Notes: generated by a model not told the origin, from the letters alone. Positions 7,217 through 17,066 are shown, numbered from the stretch's first letter. The stretch is DNA of 64,000 nucleotides from Paenibacillus sp. SY21-1 (GCF_005222705.1 NZ_STGF01000011.1:62001-126000), one strand, 5' to 3'. Numbers and translations: made by a program.

Positions 7217-7960
7217 ATGGATGGCAAGCATTTGGAAGACGTGCAGAAGGATCGTGGCGAGAAGGACAAAGGCAGAGAGATTGACCTCAAAGCGTTGTAC
7301 GGCACGCTGCGCCGCAGAGTATGGCTAATTGCGCTTATTACGATCGGCGTCACGGTTGTGGCGGGCTTGTATAACGCCAGACCCGAAGCGCCTGTCTATG
7401 CATCGTCCTCGCGAATCATCGTGGCCGCTAGCGCGGAAGTGGTGAGCACGCTTAAAGTAATGGTTCGAGAGCCCATCGTGCTTGAGCGCGTAATTGCAGA
7501 GCTGGACCTGCCGCAAACCGTCGGAGAGCTCAGAGGACAGATTCGCGCGGACAGCGTCGAGAACTCCATGGTTACGGTCGTTACATCGGTGGATTCCGAC
7601 CCTGACAGGGCGGCGGCGATTGCGAACAAGACGGTAGAGGTGTATCGCGAGGTTGCGAATTCAACGCTGGGCGTAAGCAGCATACGAATTCTGACGGAAG
7701 CCCAGCCCAGCGACTCTTCCATTAACCAGAAGACGAATACGTCCGTATTCATCGCGTTTATGGCGGCGCTCGTATTGAGTATTGCGCTTGTGTTCCTGCT
7801 GGATTCGCTCGACGATTCGATTAAGTCGGAGAGGGATATCGAGGATCAGCTCGGCTTGACGATGCTTGGGCAAGTGGCGGGGATGAAGCGGCGGGATTAC
7901 AAGCGCGCGTCCAAAAAGCAAAAAACGATTGTAGCGAGAGGTGAGACAATTGGTTCGTGA
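7217..7960 (+). CDS. epsA: Wzz-type chain-length determinant / tyrosine kinase modulator (EpsA-like)
   Basis: ATG 7217 follows AGGTG; an in-frame TTG at 7199 is less likely. The 247-residue protein has two membrane segments (about residues 30-50, VWLIALITIGVTVVAGLY, and about 170-193, VFIAFMAALVLSIALVFLLD) enclosing an extracytoplasmic loop, the Wzz/CapA architecture. It activates the BY-kinase encoded next, with which it overlaps by 11 bp, and sets polysaccharide length at the membrane. First gene of the eps operon, as in B. subtilis. Confidence 0.88.
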   Translation: MDGKHLEDVQKDRGEKDKGREIDLKALYGTLRRRVWLIALITIGVTVVAGLYNARPEAPVYASSSRIIVAASAEVVSTLKVMVREPIVLERVIAELDLPQTVGELRGQIRADSVENSMVTVVTSVDSDPDRAAAIANKTVEVYREVANSTLGVSSIRILTEAQPSDSSINQKTNTSVFIAFMAALVLSIALVFLLDSLDDSIKSERDIEDQLGLTMLGQVAGMKRRDYKRASKKQKTIVARGETIGS

Positions 7961-8615
7961 ACGCAAAAAAGTGGCTAAAGCCTTCGTTGCAAAAAGCCTG
8001 CTGGTGTACGCCAACCCTTACGGCGAGATTGCCGAGCAATATCGTACAATCCGCAACAATATCCAATACGCGGCAGACGGCAAAAAAATAAAGTCCTTGC
8101 TCATCACATCCCCTTCCGAGCGGGAGGGGAAGTCTACGGCAATCGTCAATTTGGCGATCTGCATGGCGCAGAGGGGCGATCGCGTGCTCGTGATCGATGT
8201 CAACTTCCGCAACCCGACTCTGCATCAAACGTTTAACGTTCCGGCTTCGCCAGGGCTGTCGGCCGTGCTTGGACAGCAGCTCGACATGCTGGATGCCATC
8301 TATAACACCGAGGTGGAAGGGCTGGACATTTTGCCGAGCGGACAGCGGTTTTTTAATTCCACAGAGCTGCTTGACTCCGAGCTGATGTCCGACGTCATGG
8401 CTTTTGGCGGGGAGCATTACGATATGGTGCTGCTGGATTGTCCGCCTGTGCTTGGCGTAGCCGAGACGAATGCCCTCGTACGCAAATGCGACGGCGTGAT
8501 TCTGCTCGTCAGAAGCGGAAAAACCCAACAGGATCAAGCGAAGGAAGCGAAACGTGCGCTATTGTTCGCTAAAGCGAACATTCTTGGCGTCATACTAAAT
8601 AAAAAGAGCGTTTGA
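7950..8615 (+). CDS. epsB: CpsD/CapB-type tyrosine kinase (EpsB-like)
   Basis: The start is TTG 7950 behind GAGGTGA; GTG 7941 is the alternative. The 221-residue cytoplasmic ATPase has Walker A SPSEREGKST (about 48-57), Walker A' VLVIDVNFRNP and Walker B YDMVLLDCPP. The usual Walker A is GEGKS and Walker A' is DADLRRP, so both are slightly degenerate. The C-terminus ends NILGVILNKKSV with no tyrosine cluster, so it lacks the usual autophosphorylation tail. It should pair with the upstream Wzz-like modulator. Confidence 0.87.
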   Translation: MVRERKKVAKAFVAKSLLVYANPYGEIAEQYRTIRNNIQYAADGKKIKSLLITSPSEREGKSTAIVNLAICMAQRGDRVLVIDVNFRNPTLHQTFNVPASPGLSAVLGQQLDMLDAIYNTEVEGLDILPSGQRFFNSTELLDSELMSDVMAFGGEHYDMVLLDCPPVLGVAETNALVRKCDGVILLVRSGKTQQDQAKEAKRALLFAKANILGVILNKKSV

Positions 8616-8653
8616 TGAGTCCATCGGATAGCGCTTTTTTTTGCGGCAATATT

Positions 8654-8669
8654 GTTCTTTATTAAGTAC
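8654..8669 (+). promoter_or_regulatory. SinR-type box in the epsB-epsC gap
   Basis: GTTCTTTATTAAGTAC is a near-perfect copy with one mismatched arm. No good -35 precedes it, so it may be an internal roadblock or mark a weak internal promoter rather than a main start. Confidence 0.6.
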
Positions 8670-8672
8670 AAC

Positions 8673-8815
8673 TAAGGCGTGAAGCCTTCGGTGATGTCTC
8701 CTGCCCGTTATCAACGGAGGCACTCGGCCATGCTGTGGGCAGGTTGGAGCCTTAGACGCTGTGTCGTCAGGGGTGTGGCGTGAGGTGGGGTTCAATGCCC
8801 CGTTCTGACGTTAAA
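8673..8815 (+). ncRNA. EAR / epsC RNA leader element (processive antitermination RNA)
   Basis: The 310-bp gap between the EpsB-like and EpsC-like genes holds a highly structured segment: helix CCTGCCC (8700-8706) with GGGCAGG (8737-8743), GTCT with AGAC enclosing it, helix CGTCAG (8765-8770) with CTGACG (8805-8810), and an inner hairpin GGGG-TTCAAT-GCCCC (8787-8801). In Bacillales the EPS-associated RNA lies at exactly this position between epsB and epsC and lets polymerase read through terminators in long eps operons. Assignment rests on position and visible helices; I could not run the Rfam epsC model. Confidence 0.72.
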
Positions 8816-8925
8816 GTTTTTAACTGGCAGGTTCATTGCTGGGCCGGCTAGTTAAGCACTTTAATGCGTGTCGCTGCGCGCAAGTGGCAGCGGCGGCACA
8901 AAGAAGGAGAAAGGGTGAAAGTCGT

Positions 8926-10752
8926 TTGAAATACGAGCATCGGTTATCATTTCTGGTTCTCATGGATTCGCTGATTGTGCTTGGCGCTATTTTCTGCAGC
9001 AGGTTTCTGCTAGACGCATCGCTTAATGTTGTGACGCTGCCAATTGTCATTAGCTCGGTAACTCTGCTGCTTAGCCATCATTTTTTTTCGTTCTATTACA
9101 AGCTGTACAAAAAAGCTTGGGAGTACGCCAGCGTAGGCGAGCTCGTCATCATCGGCAAGGCGGTATCGCTGTCCATCATCGCCGCGGGAGTCATGCAGCA
9201 GCTTGTGCTGCAGGATGTGTTTTTTCGGCTGCTGGCTGTAACGTGGATGATTCATATGCTGCTGATCGGCGGCTCCCGCTTATGCTGGAGATTGCTTAAC
9301 GCCAAGTTTCAGCGCGGCAGGATCAGGCGCAGCCGTACGCTCATCGTCGGGGCGGGCTCGGCGGGGACGATGCTTGCCAGACAGCTTCTGGCGAATCGGG
9401 AGGCAGAGCTTGAGCCCGTGGCTTTCGTCGACGATGACGGTAAAAAGCATCATCTCGACATTCTGGGGCTTCCTGTCGTGGGAGACTTGGCAAGCATTGC
9501 AGCTACCGTGGAGAAGCAGCGCATAGACAATATCGTGATTGCGATTCCTTCCCTGAAAAGAAATCAGCTAGGCGCCGTATTTGCCGAATGCGCAAAGTCG
9601 ACAGCGAAGACGCAAATCATCCCGATGCTGGAGGATTTGGCGACAGGCAAGGTGTCCGTGAATCAGTTCCGGGACATCCAGGTAGAGGATTTGCTCGGCC
9701 GCGAGCCGGTGGAGCTGGATATCGACAGTATTTCCGGTTATGTGACACAAAAGGTCGTCCTGGTGACAGGCGCCGGCGGGTCGATCGGCTCGGAGGTATG
9801 CCGGCAGGTGGCGAAATTTTTGCCGAATAAGCTGGTGCTGCTTGGCCATGGCGAGAATAGCATTTATTCGATTGAGTTGGAGCTTAAAGAGCTGTACGGC
9901 CATACGAACATCCTGTTTGTTACAGAAATCGCCGATTTGCAGGATGAAGCGAAAATGCTGGCCGTTATGCTGGAGCATCGGCCTCAGGTCGTGTACCACG
10001 CGGCCGCCCACAAGCATGTGCCGCTGATGGAGCGCAACCCGGAAGAGGCGTTCAAGAACAATGTGCTGGGCACCTTGCATGCGGCACGAGCCGCCAGCGC
10101 CAGCAAGGTCGACACATTTGTCATGATTTCGACGGACAAAGCCGTGAATCCGACAAGCGTCATGGGAGCTACGAAGCGTGTCGCGGAAATGATTGTACAG
10201 CATATGGACAGAACGAGCATGACGAAATTTGTTGCCGTACGCTTCGGCAATGTGCTGGGGAGCCGGGGCAGCGTCATTCCGCTGTTCAAAAAGCAGATCG
10301 CCAAGGGCGGGCCGGTAACGGTGACGCATCCCGACATGGTTCGGTATTTTATGACGATACCGGAGGCGTCCCGATTGGTCATTCAAGCCGGCGCTCTGGC
10401 GGGCGGCGGAGAAATATTCGTGCTGGATATGGGAGAGCCGGTCAACATTACCGAGCTGGCGCAAAATGTGATTCGGATGTCCGGCTACACGGTAGAGGAA
10501 ATCGGCATTCAGTACACAGGCATTCGTCCCGGCGAAAAGCTGTTCGAGGAGATGCTGAAGGAAGGCGAGATCAGCGAGCGGCAAGTTTACCCGAAAATTT
10601 ACATAGGCCAATCGATCGAGGTGTATTTTGACCATGTTGAGGAGCTGATTCGCGGCTTTGCGGACATGAGCAAGGTAGAGCTGCGCATCCGTTTGCTGGA
10701 TTTGGCGAATCATGTCGTGGCGGAGCCCGATTTTGTATCGGTGACCGGCTAG
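8926..10752 (+). CDS. epsC: Membrane-bound nucleotide-sugar 4,6-dehydratase (EpsC/CapD-like)
   Basis: The frame opens at 8836, but that part covers the structured leader; TTG 8926 behind AAAGGGTGA fits the family N-terminus, giving 608 residues. Order: four membrane segments (about 5-115), a Rossmann domain ([19 protein letters not shown], about 140), then an SDR domain ([19 protein letters not shown], about 280) with [18 protein letters not shown], where Met replaces the usual catalytic Tyr, as in the inverting/retaining dehydratases PglF and FlaA1. It probably makes UDP-4-keto-6-deoxy-GlcNAc, the first step to bacillosamine, feeding the EpsN and EpsM homologues at 18.7-20.6 kb. Confidence 0.92.
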   Translation: MKYEHRLSFLVLMDSLIVLGAIFCSRFLLDASLNVVTLPIVISSVTLLLSHHFFSFYYKLYKKAWEYASVGELVIIGKAVSLSIIAAGVMQQLVLQDVFFRLLAVTWMIHMLLIGGSRLCWRLLNAKFQRGRIRRSRTLIVGAGSAGTMLARQLLANREAELEPVAFVDDDGKKHHLDILGLPVVGDLASIAATVEKQRIDNIVIAIPSLKRNQLGAVFAECAKSTAKTQIIPMLEDLATGKVSVNQFRDIQVEDLLGREPVELDIDSISGYVTQKVVLVTGAGGSIGSEVCRQVAKFLPNKLVLLGHGENSIYSIELELKELYGHTNILFVTEIADLQDEAKMLAVMLEHRPQVVYHAAAHKHVPLMERNPEEAFKNNVLGTLHAARAASASKVDTFVMISTDKAVNPTSVMGATKRVAEMIVQHMDRTSMTKFVAVRFGNVLGSRGSVIPLFKKQIAKGGPVTVTHPDMVRYFMTIPEASRLVIQAGALAGGGEIFVLDMGEPVNITELAQNVIRMSGYTVEEIGIQYTGIRPGEKLFEEMLKEGEISERQVYPKIYIGQSIEVYFDHVEELIRGFADMSKVELRIRLLDLANHVVAEPDFVSVTG

Positions 10753-10774
10753 AAAGATAAAGGAGGCTAATAAA

Positions 10775-11662
10775 ATGATGAAGGTTAGAAAAGCGATTAT
10801 TCCCGCGGCAGGTCTTGGTACGCGATTTTTGCCGGCTACGAAGGCGATGCCGAAGGAAATGCTGCCCATTGTCGACAAGCCGACGATTCAATACATTGTC
10901 GAGGAAGCGATCGCCTCAGGCATCGAGGATATTATTATCGTAACGGGCAAGCACAAACGGGCCATTGAGGACCATTTCGACAACTCGATCGAATTGGAGC
11001 AAATTTTGACAGCCAAGCATAAATTCGAGCTGCTGAGCGAAGTGCGCAAGTCGGCGGATATGGTGGACATCCATTACATTAGGCAGAAGGAGCCCAAGGG
11101 ATTGGGCCATGCGATCTGGTGCGCCAGAAAATTTATCGGCAACGAGCCGTTTGCGGTGCTGCTTGGCGATGACATCATTTCCGCGGAAAAGCCGTGCATT
11201 CGCCAAATGATAGAGAAATACGAGCAATACCGGACCTCGGTAATCGGGGTGCAGCGGGTAGAGGCCGAGGCGGTATCCCGCTACGGAATCGTCGACGGCA
11301 CGCTGATGGAGGAAGGGTTCCATCGCATTCGCCATCTGGTGGAGAAGCCCTCACGGGAAAATGCTCCTTCGAATTTGGCCATCATGGGCCGCTACATTTT
11401 GAGCCCGGCAATTTTCGACGTGCTTGGCAGGCAGACGCCTGGAGCAGGGGGCGAAATTCAGCTGACGGATGCGATTGCGGCGTTGAATATGTCGGAGGCG
11501 GTCTATGCCTACGAATTTGACGGCAAGCGGCACGACGTCGGAGAAAAAATGGGCTTTATTCAGACGACGCTGGAATTCGCCCTGCAGCGCGACGATTTGC
11601 GGTATGAGCTGATCAGCTATTTGTCCGGGCTGATTGAGCGTGAATCCATCAATCAGGCATAA
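10775..11662 (+). CDS. gtaB: UTP-glucose-1-phosphate uridylyltransferase
   Basis: The 295-residue protein starts with [20 protein letters not shown] (nucleotide-binding G-x-G-T-R-F loop) followed by [20 protein letters not shown], the GalU/GtaB signature, with later [20 protein letters not shown] and [20 protein letters not shown]. It makes UDP-glucose from UTP and Glc-1-P for polysaccharide and, with GalE at 30.9 kb, UDP-galactose. The ribosome site is AAAGGAGG. In B. subtilis gtaB is not in the eps operon, so its insertion between epsC and epsD homologues is a local arrangement. Confidence 0.95.
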   Translation: MMKVRKAIIPAAGLGTRFLPATKAMPKEMLPIVDKPTIQYIVEEAIASGIEDIIIVTGKHKRAIEDHFDNSIELEQILTAKHKFELLSEVRKSADMVDIHYIRQKEPKGLGHAIWCARKFIGNEPFAVLLGDDIISAEKPCIRQMIEKYEQYRTSVIGVQRVEAEAVSRYGIVDGTLMEEGFHRIRHLVEKPSRENAPSNLAIMGRYILSPAIFDVLGRQTPGAGGEIQLTDAIAALNMSEAVYAYEFDGKRHDVGEKMGFIQTTLEFALQRDDLRYELISYLSGLIERESINQA

Positions 11663-11698
11663 CTTATATTTTTTATTACGAATGTAAGGGTGGCGGAT

Positions 11699-12865
11699 AT
11701 GGCGGGTAAAATATTGTTTTGCGCAACGGTGGATTATCACTTCAAGGCGTTTCATTTGCCGGTAATGGAATGGTTTAAGCAGAAGGGCTGGGAGGTTCAT
11801 GTTGCGGCAAGGGGCAGCCTCGAGCTGCCGTTCGTGGACCGCAAATTCGAATTGCCGTTTGAGCGCTCCCCTTTTCGCGCGGGCAATGCGCGGGCGTATC
11901 GGGAGCTCAAAGGCATAATCGGACAGCAGCATTACGATATCATTCATTGCCATACGCCGATGGGCGGCGTATGCGCCCGTCTTGCCGCCAGCGGCGCCAG
12001 ACGAAGAGGAACCAAGGTGATCTATACCGCGCATGGGTTTCACTTCTGCAAAGGAGCTTCGCCGCTTAGCTGGCTCCTGTATTATCCGATCGAGAAGCTG
12101 CTCGCCGGAGCAACCGATTGCCTGATTACGATTAATCATGAGGATTACAGCCTGGCGAAACAAAAGCGCTTTAAAGCGGGAAGCATTGCCCATGTACACG
12201 GCGTCGGCGTGAACACCGAGCGCTTTAAGCCGCTGGCATGGCTCGACAAGTGGCGTTTGCGGCATAAGCTGGGTTATCGGACCGAGGACTTCCTTATGTT
12301 CTACGCGGCGGAATTCAATAAAAATAAAAATCATTCATTGTTGATCAGGTCGCTTGCCGAGCTGAAAGGGCAGGTGCCGCAGGCCAGGCTGCTGCTTGCG
12401 GGCGAAGGGCCGCTGATGGCCTCATGCCGCGAGCTTGCGGAAAGCCTTGGCGTCGAGGAGCAGGTAAGATTTCTGGGCTATCGCAATGATATCGCCGAGC
12501 TGCTGCCGATGTGCGACGTTGCCGTCGCTTCAAGCCTGCGGGAAGGGCTGCCGGTCAATATAATGGAAGCGATGGCCTGCGGACTGCCTGTAGTTGCCAC
12601 CGCCAATCGCGGTCATTCCGAGCTGATCGTGGAGGATGGCAACGGCTTTCTTGTCGCGGCAGGCGATCATGAGCAGTTCGCTCAACGCTTGCGGCGCCTA
12701 AGCGAATCCGCCGAGCTGCGGAAGCGGATGGGCGGCTATAGCGTTCGTCATGTGCAAGCCTTCGGCTTGCTGCCGGTGAAGCAAGAGCTAAGCGAAATTT
12801 ATCAATCGTTTATGGTGGAGGATCAGGATGAAGCCCAAAGTCAGTATCATCGTGCCTATATATAA
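11699..12865 (+). CDS. epsD: GT4 glycosyltransferase (EpsD-like)
   Basis: ATG 11699 behind AAGGGTGG gives 388 residues (GTG 11690 is in frame). The N-terminus KILFCATVDYHFKAFHLPV and the stretch IYTAHGFHFCKGASPLSWLL with CLITINHEDY are nearly those of B. subtilis EpsD. The C-terminal GT-B domain has LLLAGEGPL and SSLREGLPVNIMEAMACGLP, the E-x7-E donor-binding motif. It transfers a sugar to the lipid-linked repeat at the cytoplasmic membrane face. It overlaps the next gene by 38 bp. Confidence 0.92.
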   Translation: MAGKILFCATVDYHFKAFHLPVMEWFKQKGWEVHVAARGSLELPFVDRKFELPFERSPFRAGNARAYRELKGIIGQQHYDIIHCHTPMGGVCARLAASGARRRGTKVIYTAHGFHFCKGASPLSWLLYYPIEKLLAGATDCLITINHEDYSLAKQKRFKAGSIAHVHGVGVNTERFKPLAWLDKWRLRHKLGYRTEDFLMFYAAEFNKNKNHSLLIRSLAELKGQVPQARLLLAGEGPLMASCRELAESLGVEEQVRFLGYRNDIAELLPMCDVAVASSLREGLPVNIMEAMACGLPVVATANRGHSELIVEDGNGFLVAAGDHEQFAQRLRRLSESAELRKRMGGYSVRHVQAFGLLPVKQELSEIYQSFMVEDQDEAQSQYHRAYI

Positions 12866-14015
12866 TATGGAGCGTTACTTGGACCGCTGCTTGCAGAGCT
12901 TGCTTGGGCAAACGCTGAGCGAGTTGGAGGTCATTGCCGTCGATGACGGCTCTACGGACGGGAGCCTGGCGACGCTGCATCGTTATGCGGAACGAGACAG
13001 CCGGCTTCGCATCGTAGCCAAGCGGAACGGGGGCGTATCCGCAGCCCGCAATGACGGTCTTCGCGCCGCAAGCGGACGCTACATCGGCTTCGTGGACCCT
13101 GACGACTGGGTGGACCGGGATATGTACGAGCGGCTGTATGAGGCTGCCGTTGGAGGGGACATCGCAATTACGATGTGCGGCTATGTCCGAGAATTTGGCA
13201 CGCATGCCAAAGAGAAGCTGTTCCCGCTGCGGGACGGCACGGTATATCGCGGTGCGGATGTACGGCGAGAGATGGTGCGCAGGCTGGTAGGGCCGCTTGA
13301 CGGAGAAGCGATGCAGCCGGAAAATCTGGACGCCTGGGGCACGGTCTGGTCGAAGCTGTATGCGGCGGATTTAATTGAACGCAATCAGCTGCAGTTTATC
13401 GATTTGGACCAAATCGGGAGCAATGAGGATACGCTGTTTAATTTGCGCGCCTTCTACCATGCGGACTCTTTTTTGTTCATGAACCGGGCCTCCTATCATT
13501 ATTGGCGCGCCAACGCCGGCTCGATCACCTCGTCCTACAATCCGCAGTTGCCTGAGCGCTTCGAGAAGCTGTATAGCTGCATAACGGACTTTCTGACGGA
13601 GCATGGGCTGGACGGCGATTATAAATCAGCCTTAAACAATCGGATTGCTATGAATGTTGTCGGGCTCGGACTCAACATTATGAATGCGAATAAAGCTTCC
13701 GGCTTAAAGATGCAGCTTAGCCGGGTCAAGGCCTTGTTGAAGCGCGAACGGCTGTCGGAAGCTTTGCGAAGCTTTGACGCCAGTCGGAGCGCGGCGCATT
13801 GGCGGTTGTTTTTCCGGTTCGCCGGGTCGGGTCAGGCCGCAGCCGTTTATGTCATGCTGCTGGCGATGAATGCGTTAAGAATAAGAAATACGGGGAGGCA
13901 ACAGCGTGGAACCGATGAGGGTGCTCCAGGTCGTTACGATCATGAATCGGGGCGGGCTCGAAACGATGCTGATGAACTACTATCGGCAAATGGATCGCAG
14001 CAAAATTCAGTTTGA
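12828..14015 (+). CDS. GT2 glycosyltransferase (EpsH-like)
   Basis: GT-A fold: KVSIIVPIYNMERYLDRCLQ, VIAVDDGSTDGS, and the metal-binding IGFVDPDDWVDRDMYERLY at about residues 88-106. The N-terminal 110 residues resemble B. subtilis EpsH. The frame runs 110 bp into the next gene, so the last 36 residues (from about NTGRQQRG) may be a run-on after loss of an earlier stop; they look non-domain-like and polar. 395 residues. Confidence 0.88.
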   Translation: MKPKVSIIVPIYNMERYLDRCLQSLLGQTLSELEVIAVDDGSTDGSLATLHRYAERDSRLRIVAKRNGGVSAARNDGLRAASGRYIGFVDPDDWVDRDMYERLYEAAVGGDIAITMCGYVREFGTHAKEKLFPLRDGTVYRGADVRREMVRRLVGPLDGEAMQPENLDAWGTVWSKLYAADLIERNQLQFIDLDQIGSNEDTLFNLRAFYHADSFLFMNRASYHYWRANAGSITSSYNPQLPERFEKLYSCITDFLTEHGLDGDYKSALNNRIAMNVVGLGLNIMNANKASGLKMQLSRVKALLKRERLSEALRSFDASRSAAHWRLFFRFAGSGQAAAVYVMLLAMNALRIRNTGRQQRGTDEGAPGRYDHESGRARNDADELLSANGSQQNSV

Positions 14016-15027
14016 CTTTATCGTTCATCGACAGGAAGAGGGGCATTACGATCGCGAGATTGAGGCGCTCGGGGGCAAGCTGTTTCGGCTGCCTGCGATC
14101 AGGCCGGGCTCATACAGGCTGTATTTCAAGCAGCTTGACCAGTTTTTTCAGGATTATCCTCACTATAGAGTGGTTCACTCCCATATTAACGAGAACAGCA
14201 GCTTTGTCATGCGGGCGGCGCGTCAAGCCGGTGTCCCGTGCCGGATTATGCACAGTCATCTGAGCGACTTCGGACTCGATTACAAGCTCCCGTTCCGGCT
14301 GTATGCCAGATGGGCGATGCGCGATCATCCAAGCAGCTATTTCGCTTGCTCCCGCAATGCGGGCAAGTGGCTGTTCGGCAGCAAGCTCGCGGCTTCCGGC
14401 GAAATGACCGTAATGAACAATGCGGTTGACGTCGCCCGCTTTCTGCCTGACGCCGCTGTGCGCGAGCAGAGCCGCAAGGAGCTTGCGGCGGGCGACAGGC
14501 TTGTGATCGGCCATATCGGCCGATTCCAGGAGCAGAAAAATCATGATTTTTTAATCGATATTTTCCAGGCGATCGTCGCCAAAGAGCCGACTGCGCTGCT
14601 GGTGCTGGCCGGCGAAGGGCATTTGCGGCCCGCCATTGAACGGAAGATCGAGAGGCTGGGTCTTAGGGCAAACGTCAAGCTGCTCGGCGTATGCGAGGAT
14701 GTTGCGAAGCTGCTGCAGGGCGTCGACATCTTCCTGTTTCCTTCGCTGTTCGAGGGATTGCCTGTCGTGCTGGTCGAAGCGCAGGCGGCCGGACTTAGCT
14801 GTATCGCTTCTGATGCGATTACGACCGAAGCTGATTTGACCGGGCTCGTAACTTACATAAGCTTGAAGCATCCGCCGGGCGAATGGGCGGACGCCGTGCT
14901 GAAGTCGTCCCGCGAGCGGAGAAACACAGCCGACGCGCTGGCGAAGCACGGCTATGATACGACGACAATGGCGAAGTGGCTGTCGGATTATTACCTGGCG
15001 AACGCTTCTTCAGCCGGCACGGGATAG
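13906..15027 (+). CDS. epsF: GT4 glycosyltransferase (EpsF-like)
   Basis: GTG 13906 lies eight bases after GGGAGG, inside the upstream gene. The 373 residues follow EpsF: VLQVVTIMNRGGLETMLMNY, DRSKIQFDFIVHR, VIGHIGRFQEQKNHDFLIDI, LVLAGEGHLRP and FPSLFEGLPVVLVEAQAAGL (E-x7-E). It is a GT-B retaining transferase acting on the lipid-linked oligosaccharide. Confidence 0.92.
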   Translation: MEPMRVLQVVTIMNRGGLETMLMNYYRQMDRSKIQFDFIVHRQEEGHYDREIEALGGKLFRLPAIRPGSYRLYFKQLDQFFQDYPHYRVVHSHINENSSFVMRAARQAGVPCRIMHSHLSDFGLDYKLPFRLYARWAMRDHPSSYFACSRNAGKWLFGSKLAASGEMTVMNNAVDVARFLPDAAVREQSRKELAAGDRLVIGHIGRFQEQKNHDFLIDIFQAIVAKEPTALLVLAGEGHLRPAIERKIERLGLRANVKLLGVCEDVAKLLQGVDIFLFPSLFEGLPVVLVEAQAAGLSCIASDAITTEADLTGLVTYISLKHPPGEWADAVLKSSRERRNTADALAKHGYDTTTMAKWLSDYYLANASSAGTG

Positions 15028-15039
15028 GAGGCGTTATAC

Positions 15040-15945
15040 GTGAGCAGGCTGTTGACGGTATTTACCCCGGCCTACAATCGGGCCTATACGCTTCATTTAT
15101 GCTACGAAAGCTTACTCCGTCAGACCTGCAAGGATTTCGAATGGCTCATTATCGACGACGGTTCTACCGACGGGACGAGGGAGCTAGTGGAAACGTGGAT
15201 AAGGGAGAACAACATTCCGATCCGCTATCACTATCAGGACAATCAAGGCATGCACGGAGCCCATAACGCAGCATATGAGCGGATAACGACGGAGCTGAAC
15301 GTGTGTATCGATTCAGACGACTACATGACCGACGATGCGGTGGAGAAAATAGCCGACTTCTGGCGCAAGCATGGCAGCGATTCATATGCAGGCATTGTAG
15401 GTCTCGACATGGAGCAAAGCGGCGAGATCATCGGAACCAGATTGCCGGATAAGCTGAAGCATGCCGCGCTGACCGATTTGTATGTGCTGCATCAGGTGCG
15501 AGGAGACAAGAAGCTGGTATACCGGACGGCCGTTACATCGGCCGTTCCGCCTTATCCGGTCTATCCGGGAGAAAAGTACGTGCCGCTATCCTACAAGTAT
15601 ATGCTGATTGATCAGCAATACCCGCTGCTCCTGCTGAATGAGCCGCTGTGTGTCGTCGAATACTTGCAGGACGGCTCGAGCCTCAACATGATCAAGCAAT
15701 ACCGGACCAATCCGCGCGGCTTTCAGTTTTTTCGCAAAACCGCCATGACGTATGCGCCATCCTGGCGCCGGCTTATTCAAGAAGCCGCTCATTACGTCTC
15801 TAGCAGCCTGCTGATGCGCAACTGGCGTTTTCTTGGAGAATCGCCGCGCAAGGGCGCTACCTTGCTGGCGCTGCCGGCGGGCTTGCTGCTGTACCTCTAC
15901 ATTCAGAATACGGGAAGAAACGCGGTGCCGCTGCGCAAGCGATAG
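15040..15945 (+). CDS. GT2 glycosyltransferase
   Basis: GTG 15040 follows AGGAGG. The 301-residue GT-A protein has LLTVFTPAYNRAYTLHLCYE, WLIIDDGSTDGTRELV and NVCIDSDDYMTDDAVEKI, the DSDD serving as metal-binding motif. The C-terminus has a hydrophobic stretch (LLALPAGLLLYLYIQ, about 272-286) that may anchor it. It has no exact counterpart I can name in the B. subtilis eps operon. Confidence 0.88.
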   Translation: MSRLLTVFTPAYNRAYTLHLCYESLLRQTCKDFEWLIIDDGSTDGTRELVETWIRENNIPIRYHYQDNQGMHGAHNAAYERITTELNVCIDSDDYMTDDAVEKIADFWRKHGSDSYAGIVGLDMEQSGEIIGTRLPDKLKHAALTDLYVLHQVRGDKKLVYRTAVTSAVPPYPVYPGEKYVPLSYKYMLIDQQYPLLLLNEPLCVVEYLQDGSSLNMIKQYRTNPRGFQFFRKTAMTYAPSWRRLIQEAAHYVSSSLLMRNWRFLGESPRKGATLLALPAGLLLYLYIQNTGRNAVPLRKR

Positions 15946-15984
15946 CGGCATGGCTGTGCGCCCGTCATAGGAAGGACTAAGGTT

Positions 15985-17064
15985 ATGACGATCTTGTGGA
16001 TGACGCTGGCGAGCGTATTTCTTTTGTCCGCGGCCGCCAGATACTTTACGGCTCCTGCAGGAATCGCCCAGGCCAGCATAACGCCGAATCGGATGCTGGC
16101 CGTCGCGGCCGCGCTAGTCATCGCTCTTGTCGCGGGTCTGCGCTCCAATATAGGGGACACCTATCTGTACATGCACGGCTACACGGTTAACGAGCATACG
16201 TGGGCCTCGCTCGCCGGCGGCAGGGATATTGGGTTCGGCTTGCTGCAAATGCTGCTCAAGCAGTTCACGCCTGATCCGCAAATTCTTGTGCTTACGACGG
16301 CGGTAGTGACCAATCTGCTCATTATGGCGGTCGTTTATCATTATACGCGGCTATATGAGCTAAGCGTTTATTTGTACATTACGACTGGCACGTTCACGAT
16401 CTCGATGAACGGCATCCGGCAATTTTTGACGGCATCGATCATTTTTGCCTGTACAGGGCTTTTGCTGAAGGGGAAATGGAAGGCTTACGTTGTGCTGGTC
16501 GGCTTCGCTTCCTTGTTTCACCAGAGCGCCTTGATTATGATACCGATCTACTTTGTCGTGCGCCGGGAGGCGTGGACCAGAGCGACTTTTTCTTTGCTTG
16601 GCATCGCCGTCGCTTTCATTCTTGGCTTCAATCAGTTCTCCGAGCTGCTGTTCAGCGCCATTAAGGATACGCAATATGGGCATTATCAGGTGTTTGCGGA
16701 GGGCGGAGCGAGCTATATCCGCGCACTTGTCTGGATGATGCCGCTCGTTATCGCCTACTTCAGCAGGGAGCGGCTGCGGGCTATTTTTCCGAAGGCGGAT
16801 ATTTTCGTTAATCTTTCCCTGGTCGGCGCCGTCATCATGCTCATTTCCACCCAAAACTGGATTTTTGCGCGTATGGCGATCTATTTCAATCTCTATCAAT
16901 TAATTCTTATCGCATGGCTCATTAAAGTGTTTCGCCAGAAGGACCAGAAGCTTGTATATTTGGCGGTGCTTGTTTTTTACTTCGGTTTCTATTTCTATGA
17001 ATCGGTTATTGCGCTTGGCTTGGAATACGAGAGCGACTATATTAAATGGCCTTGGGGGGAATAA
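15985..17064 (+). CDS. epsG: EpsG-family polysaccharide polymerase (Wzy-like)
   Basis: The 359-residue polytopic membrane protein has about ten hydrophobic segments. The EpsG-family landmarks are VAGLRSNIGDTYLYMHGY near residue 45, an ISMNGIRQFLTASIIFA segment near 135 and LVGFASLFHQSALIMIP near 170. It should join repeat units on the outer membrane face. The ribosome site is GGAAGGAC. Confidence 0.85.
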   Translation: MTILWMTLASVFLLSAAARYFTAPAGIAQASITPNRMLAVAAALVIALVAGLRSNIGDTYLYMHGYTVNEHTWASLAGGRDIGFGLLQMLLKQFTPDPQILVLTTAVVTNLLIMAVVYHYTRLYELSVYLYITTGTFTISMNGIRQFLTASIIFACTGLLLKGKWKAYVVLVGFASLFHQSALIMIPIYFVVRREAWTRATFSLLGIAVAFILGFNQFSELLFSAIKDTQYGHYQVFAEGGASYIRALVWMMPLVIAYFSRERLRAIFPKADIFVNLSLVGAVIMLISTQNWIFARMAIYFNLYQLILIAWLIKVFRQKDQKLVYLAVLVFYFGFYFYESVIALGLEYESDYIKWPWGE

Positions 17065-17066
17065 GC

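Noticed and set aside
8836..8925. Longer N-terminus for the EpsC-like protein
   Set aside because: The added residues come from the structured leader RNA and do not fit the family; TTG 8926 has a ribosome site.
9568..10878. 436-codon minus-strand frame opposite epsC
   Set aside because: His/Arg/Gln-rich antisense shadow of a GC-rich real gene, no ribosome site or family.
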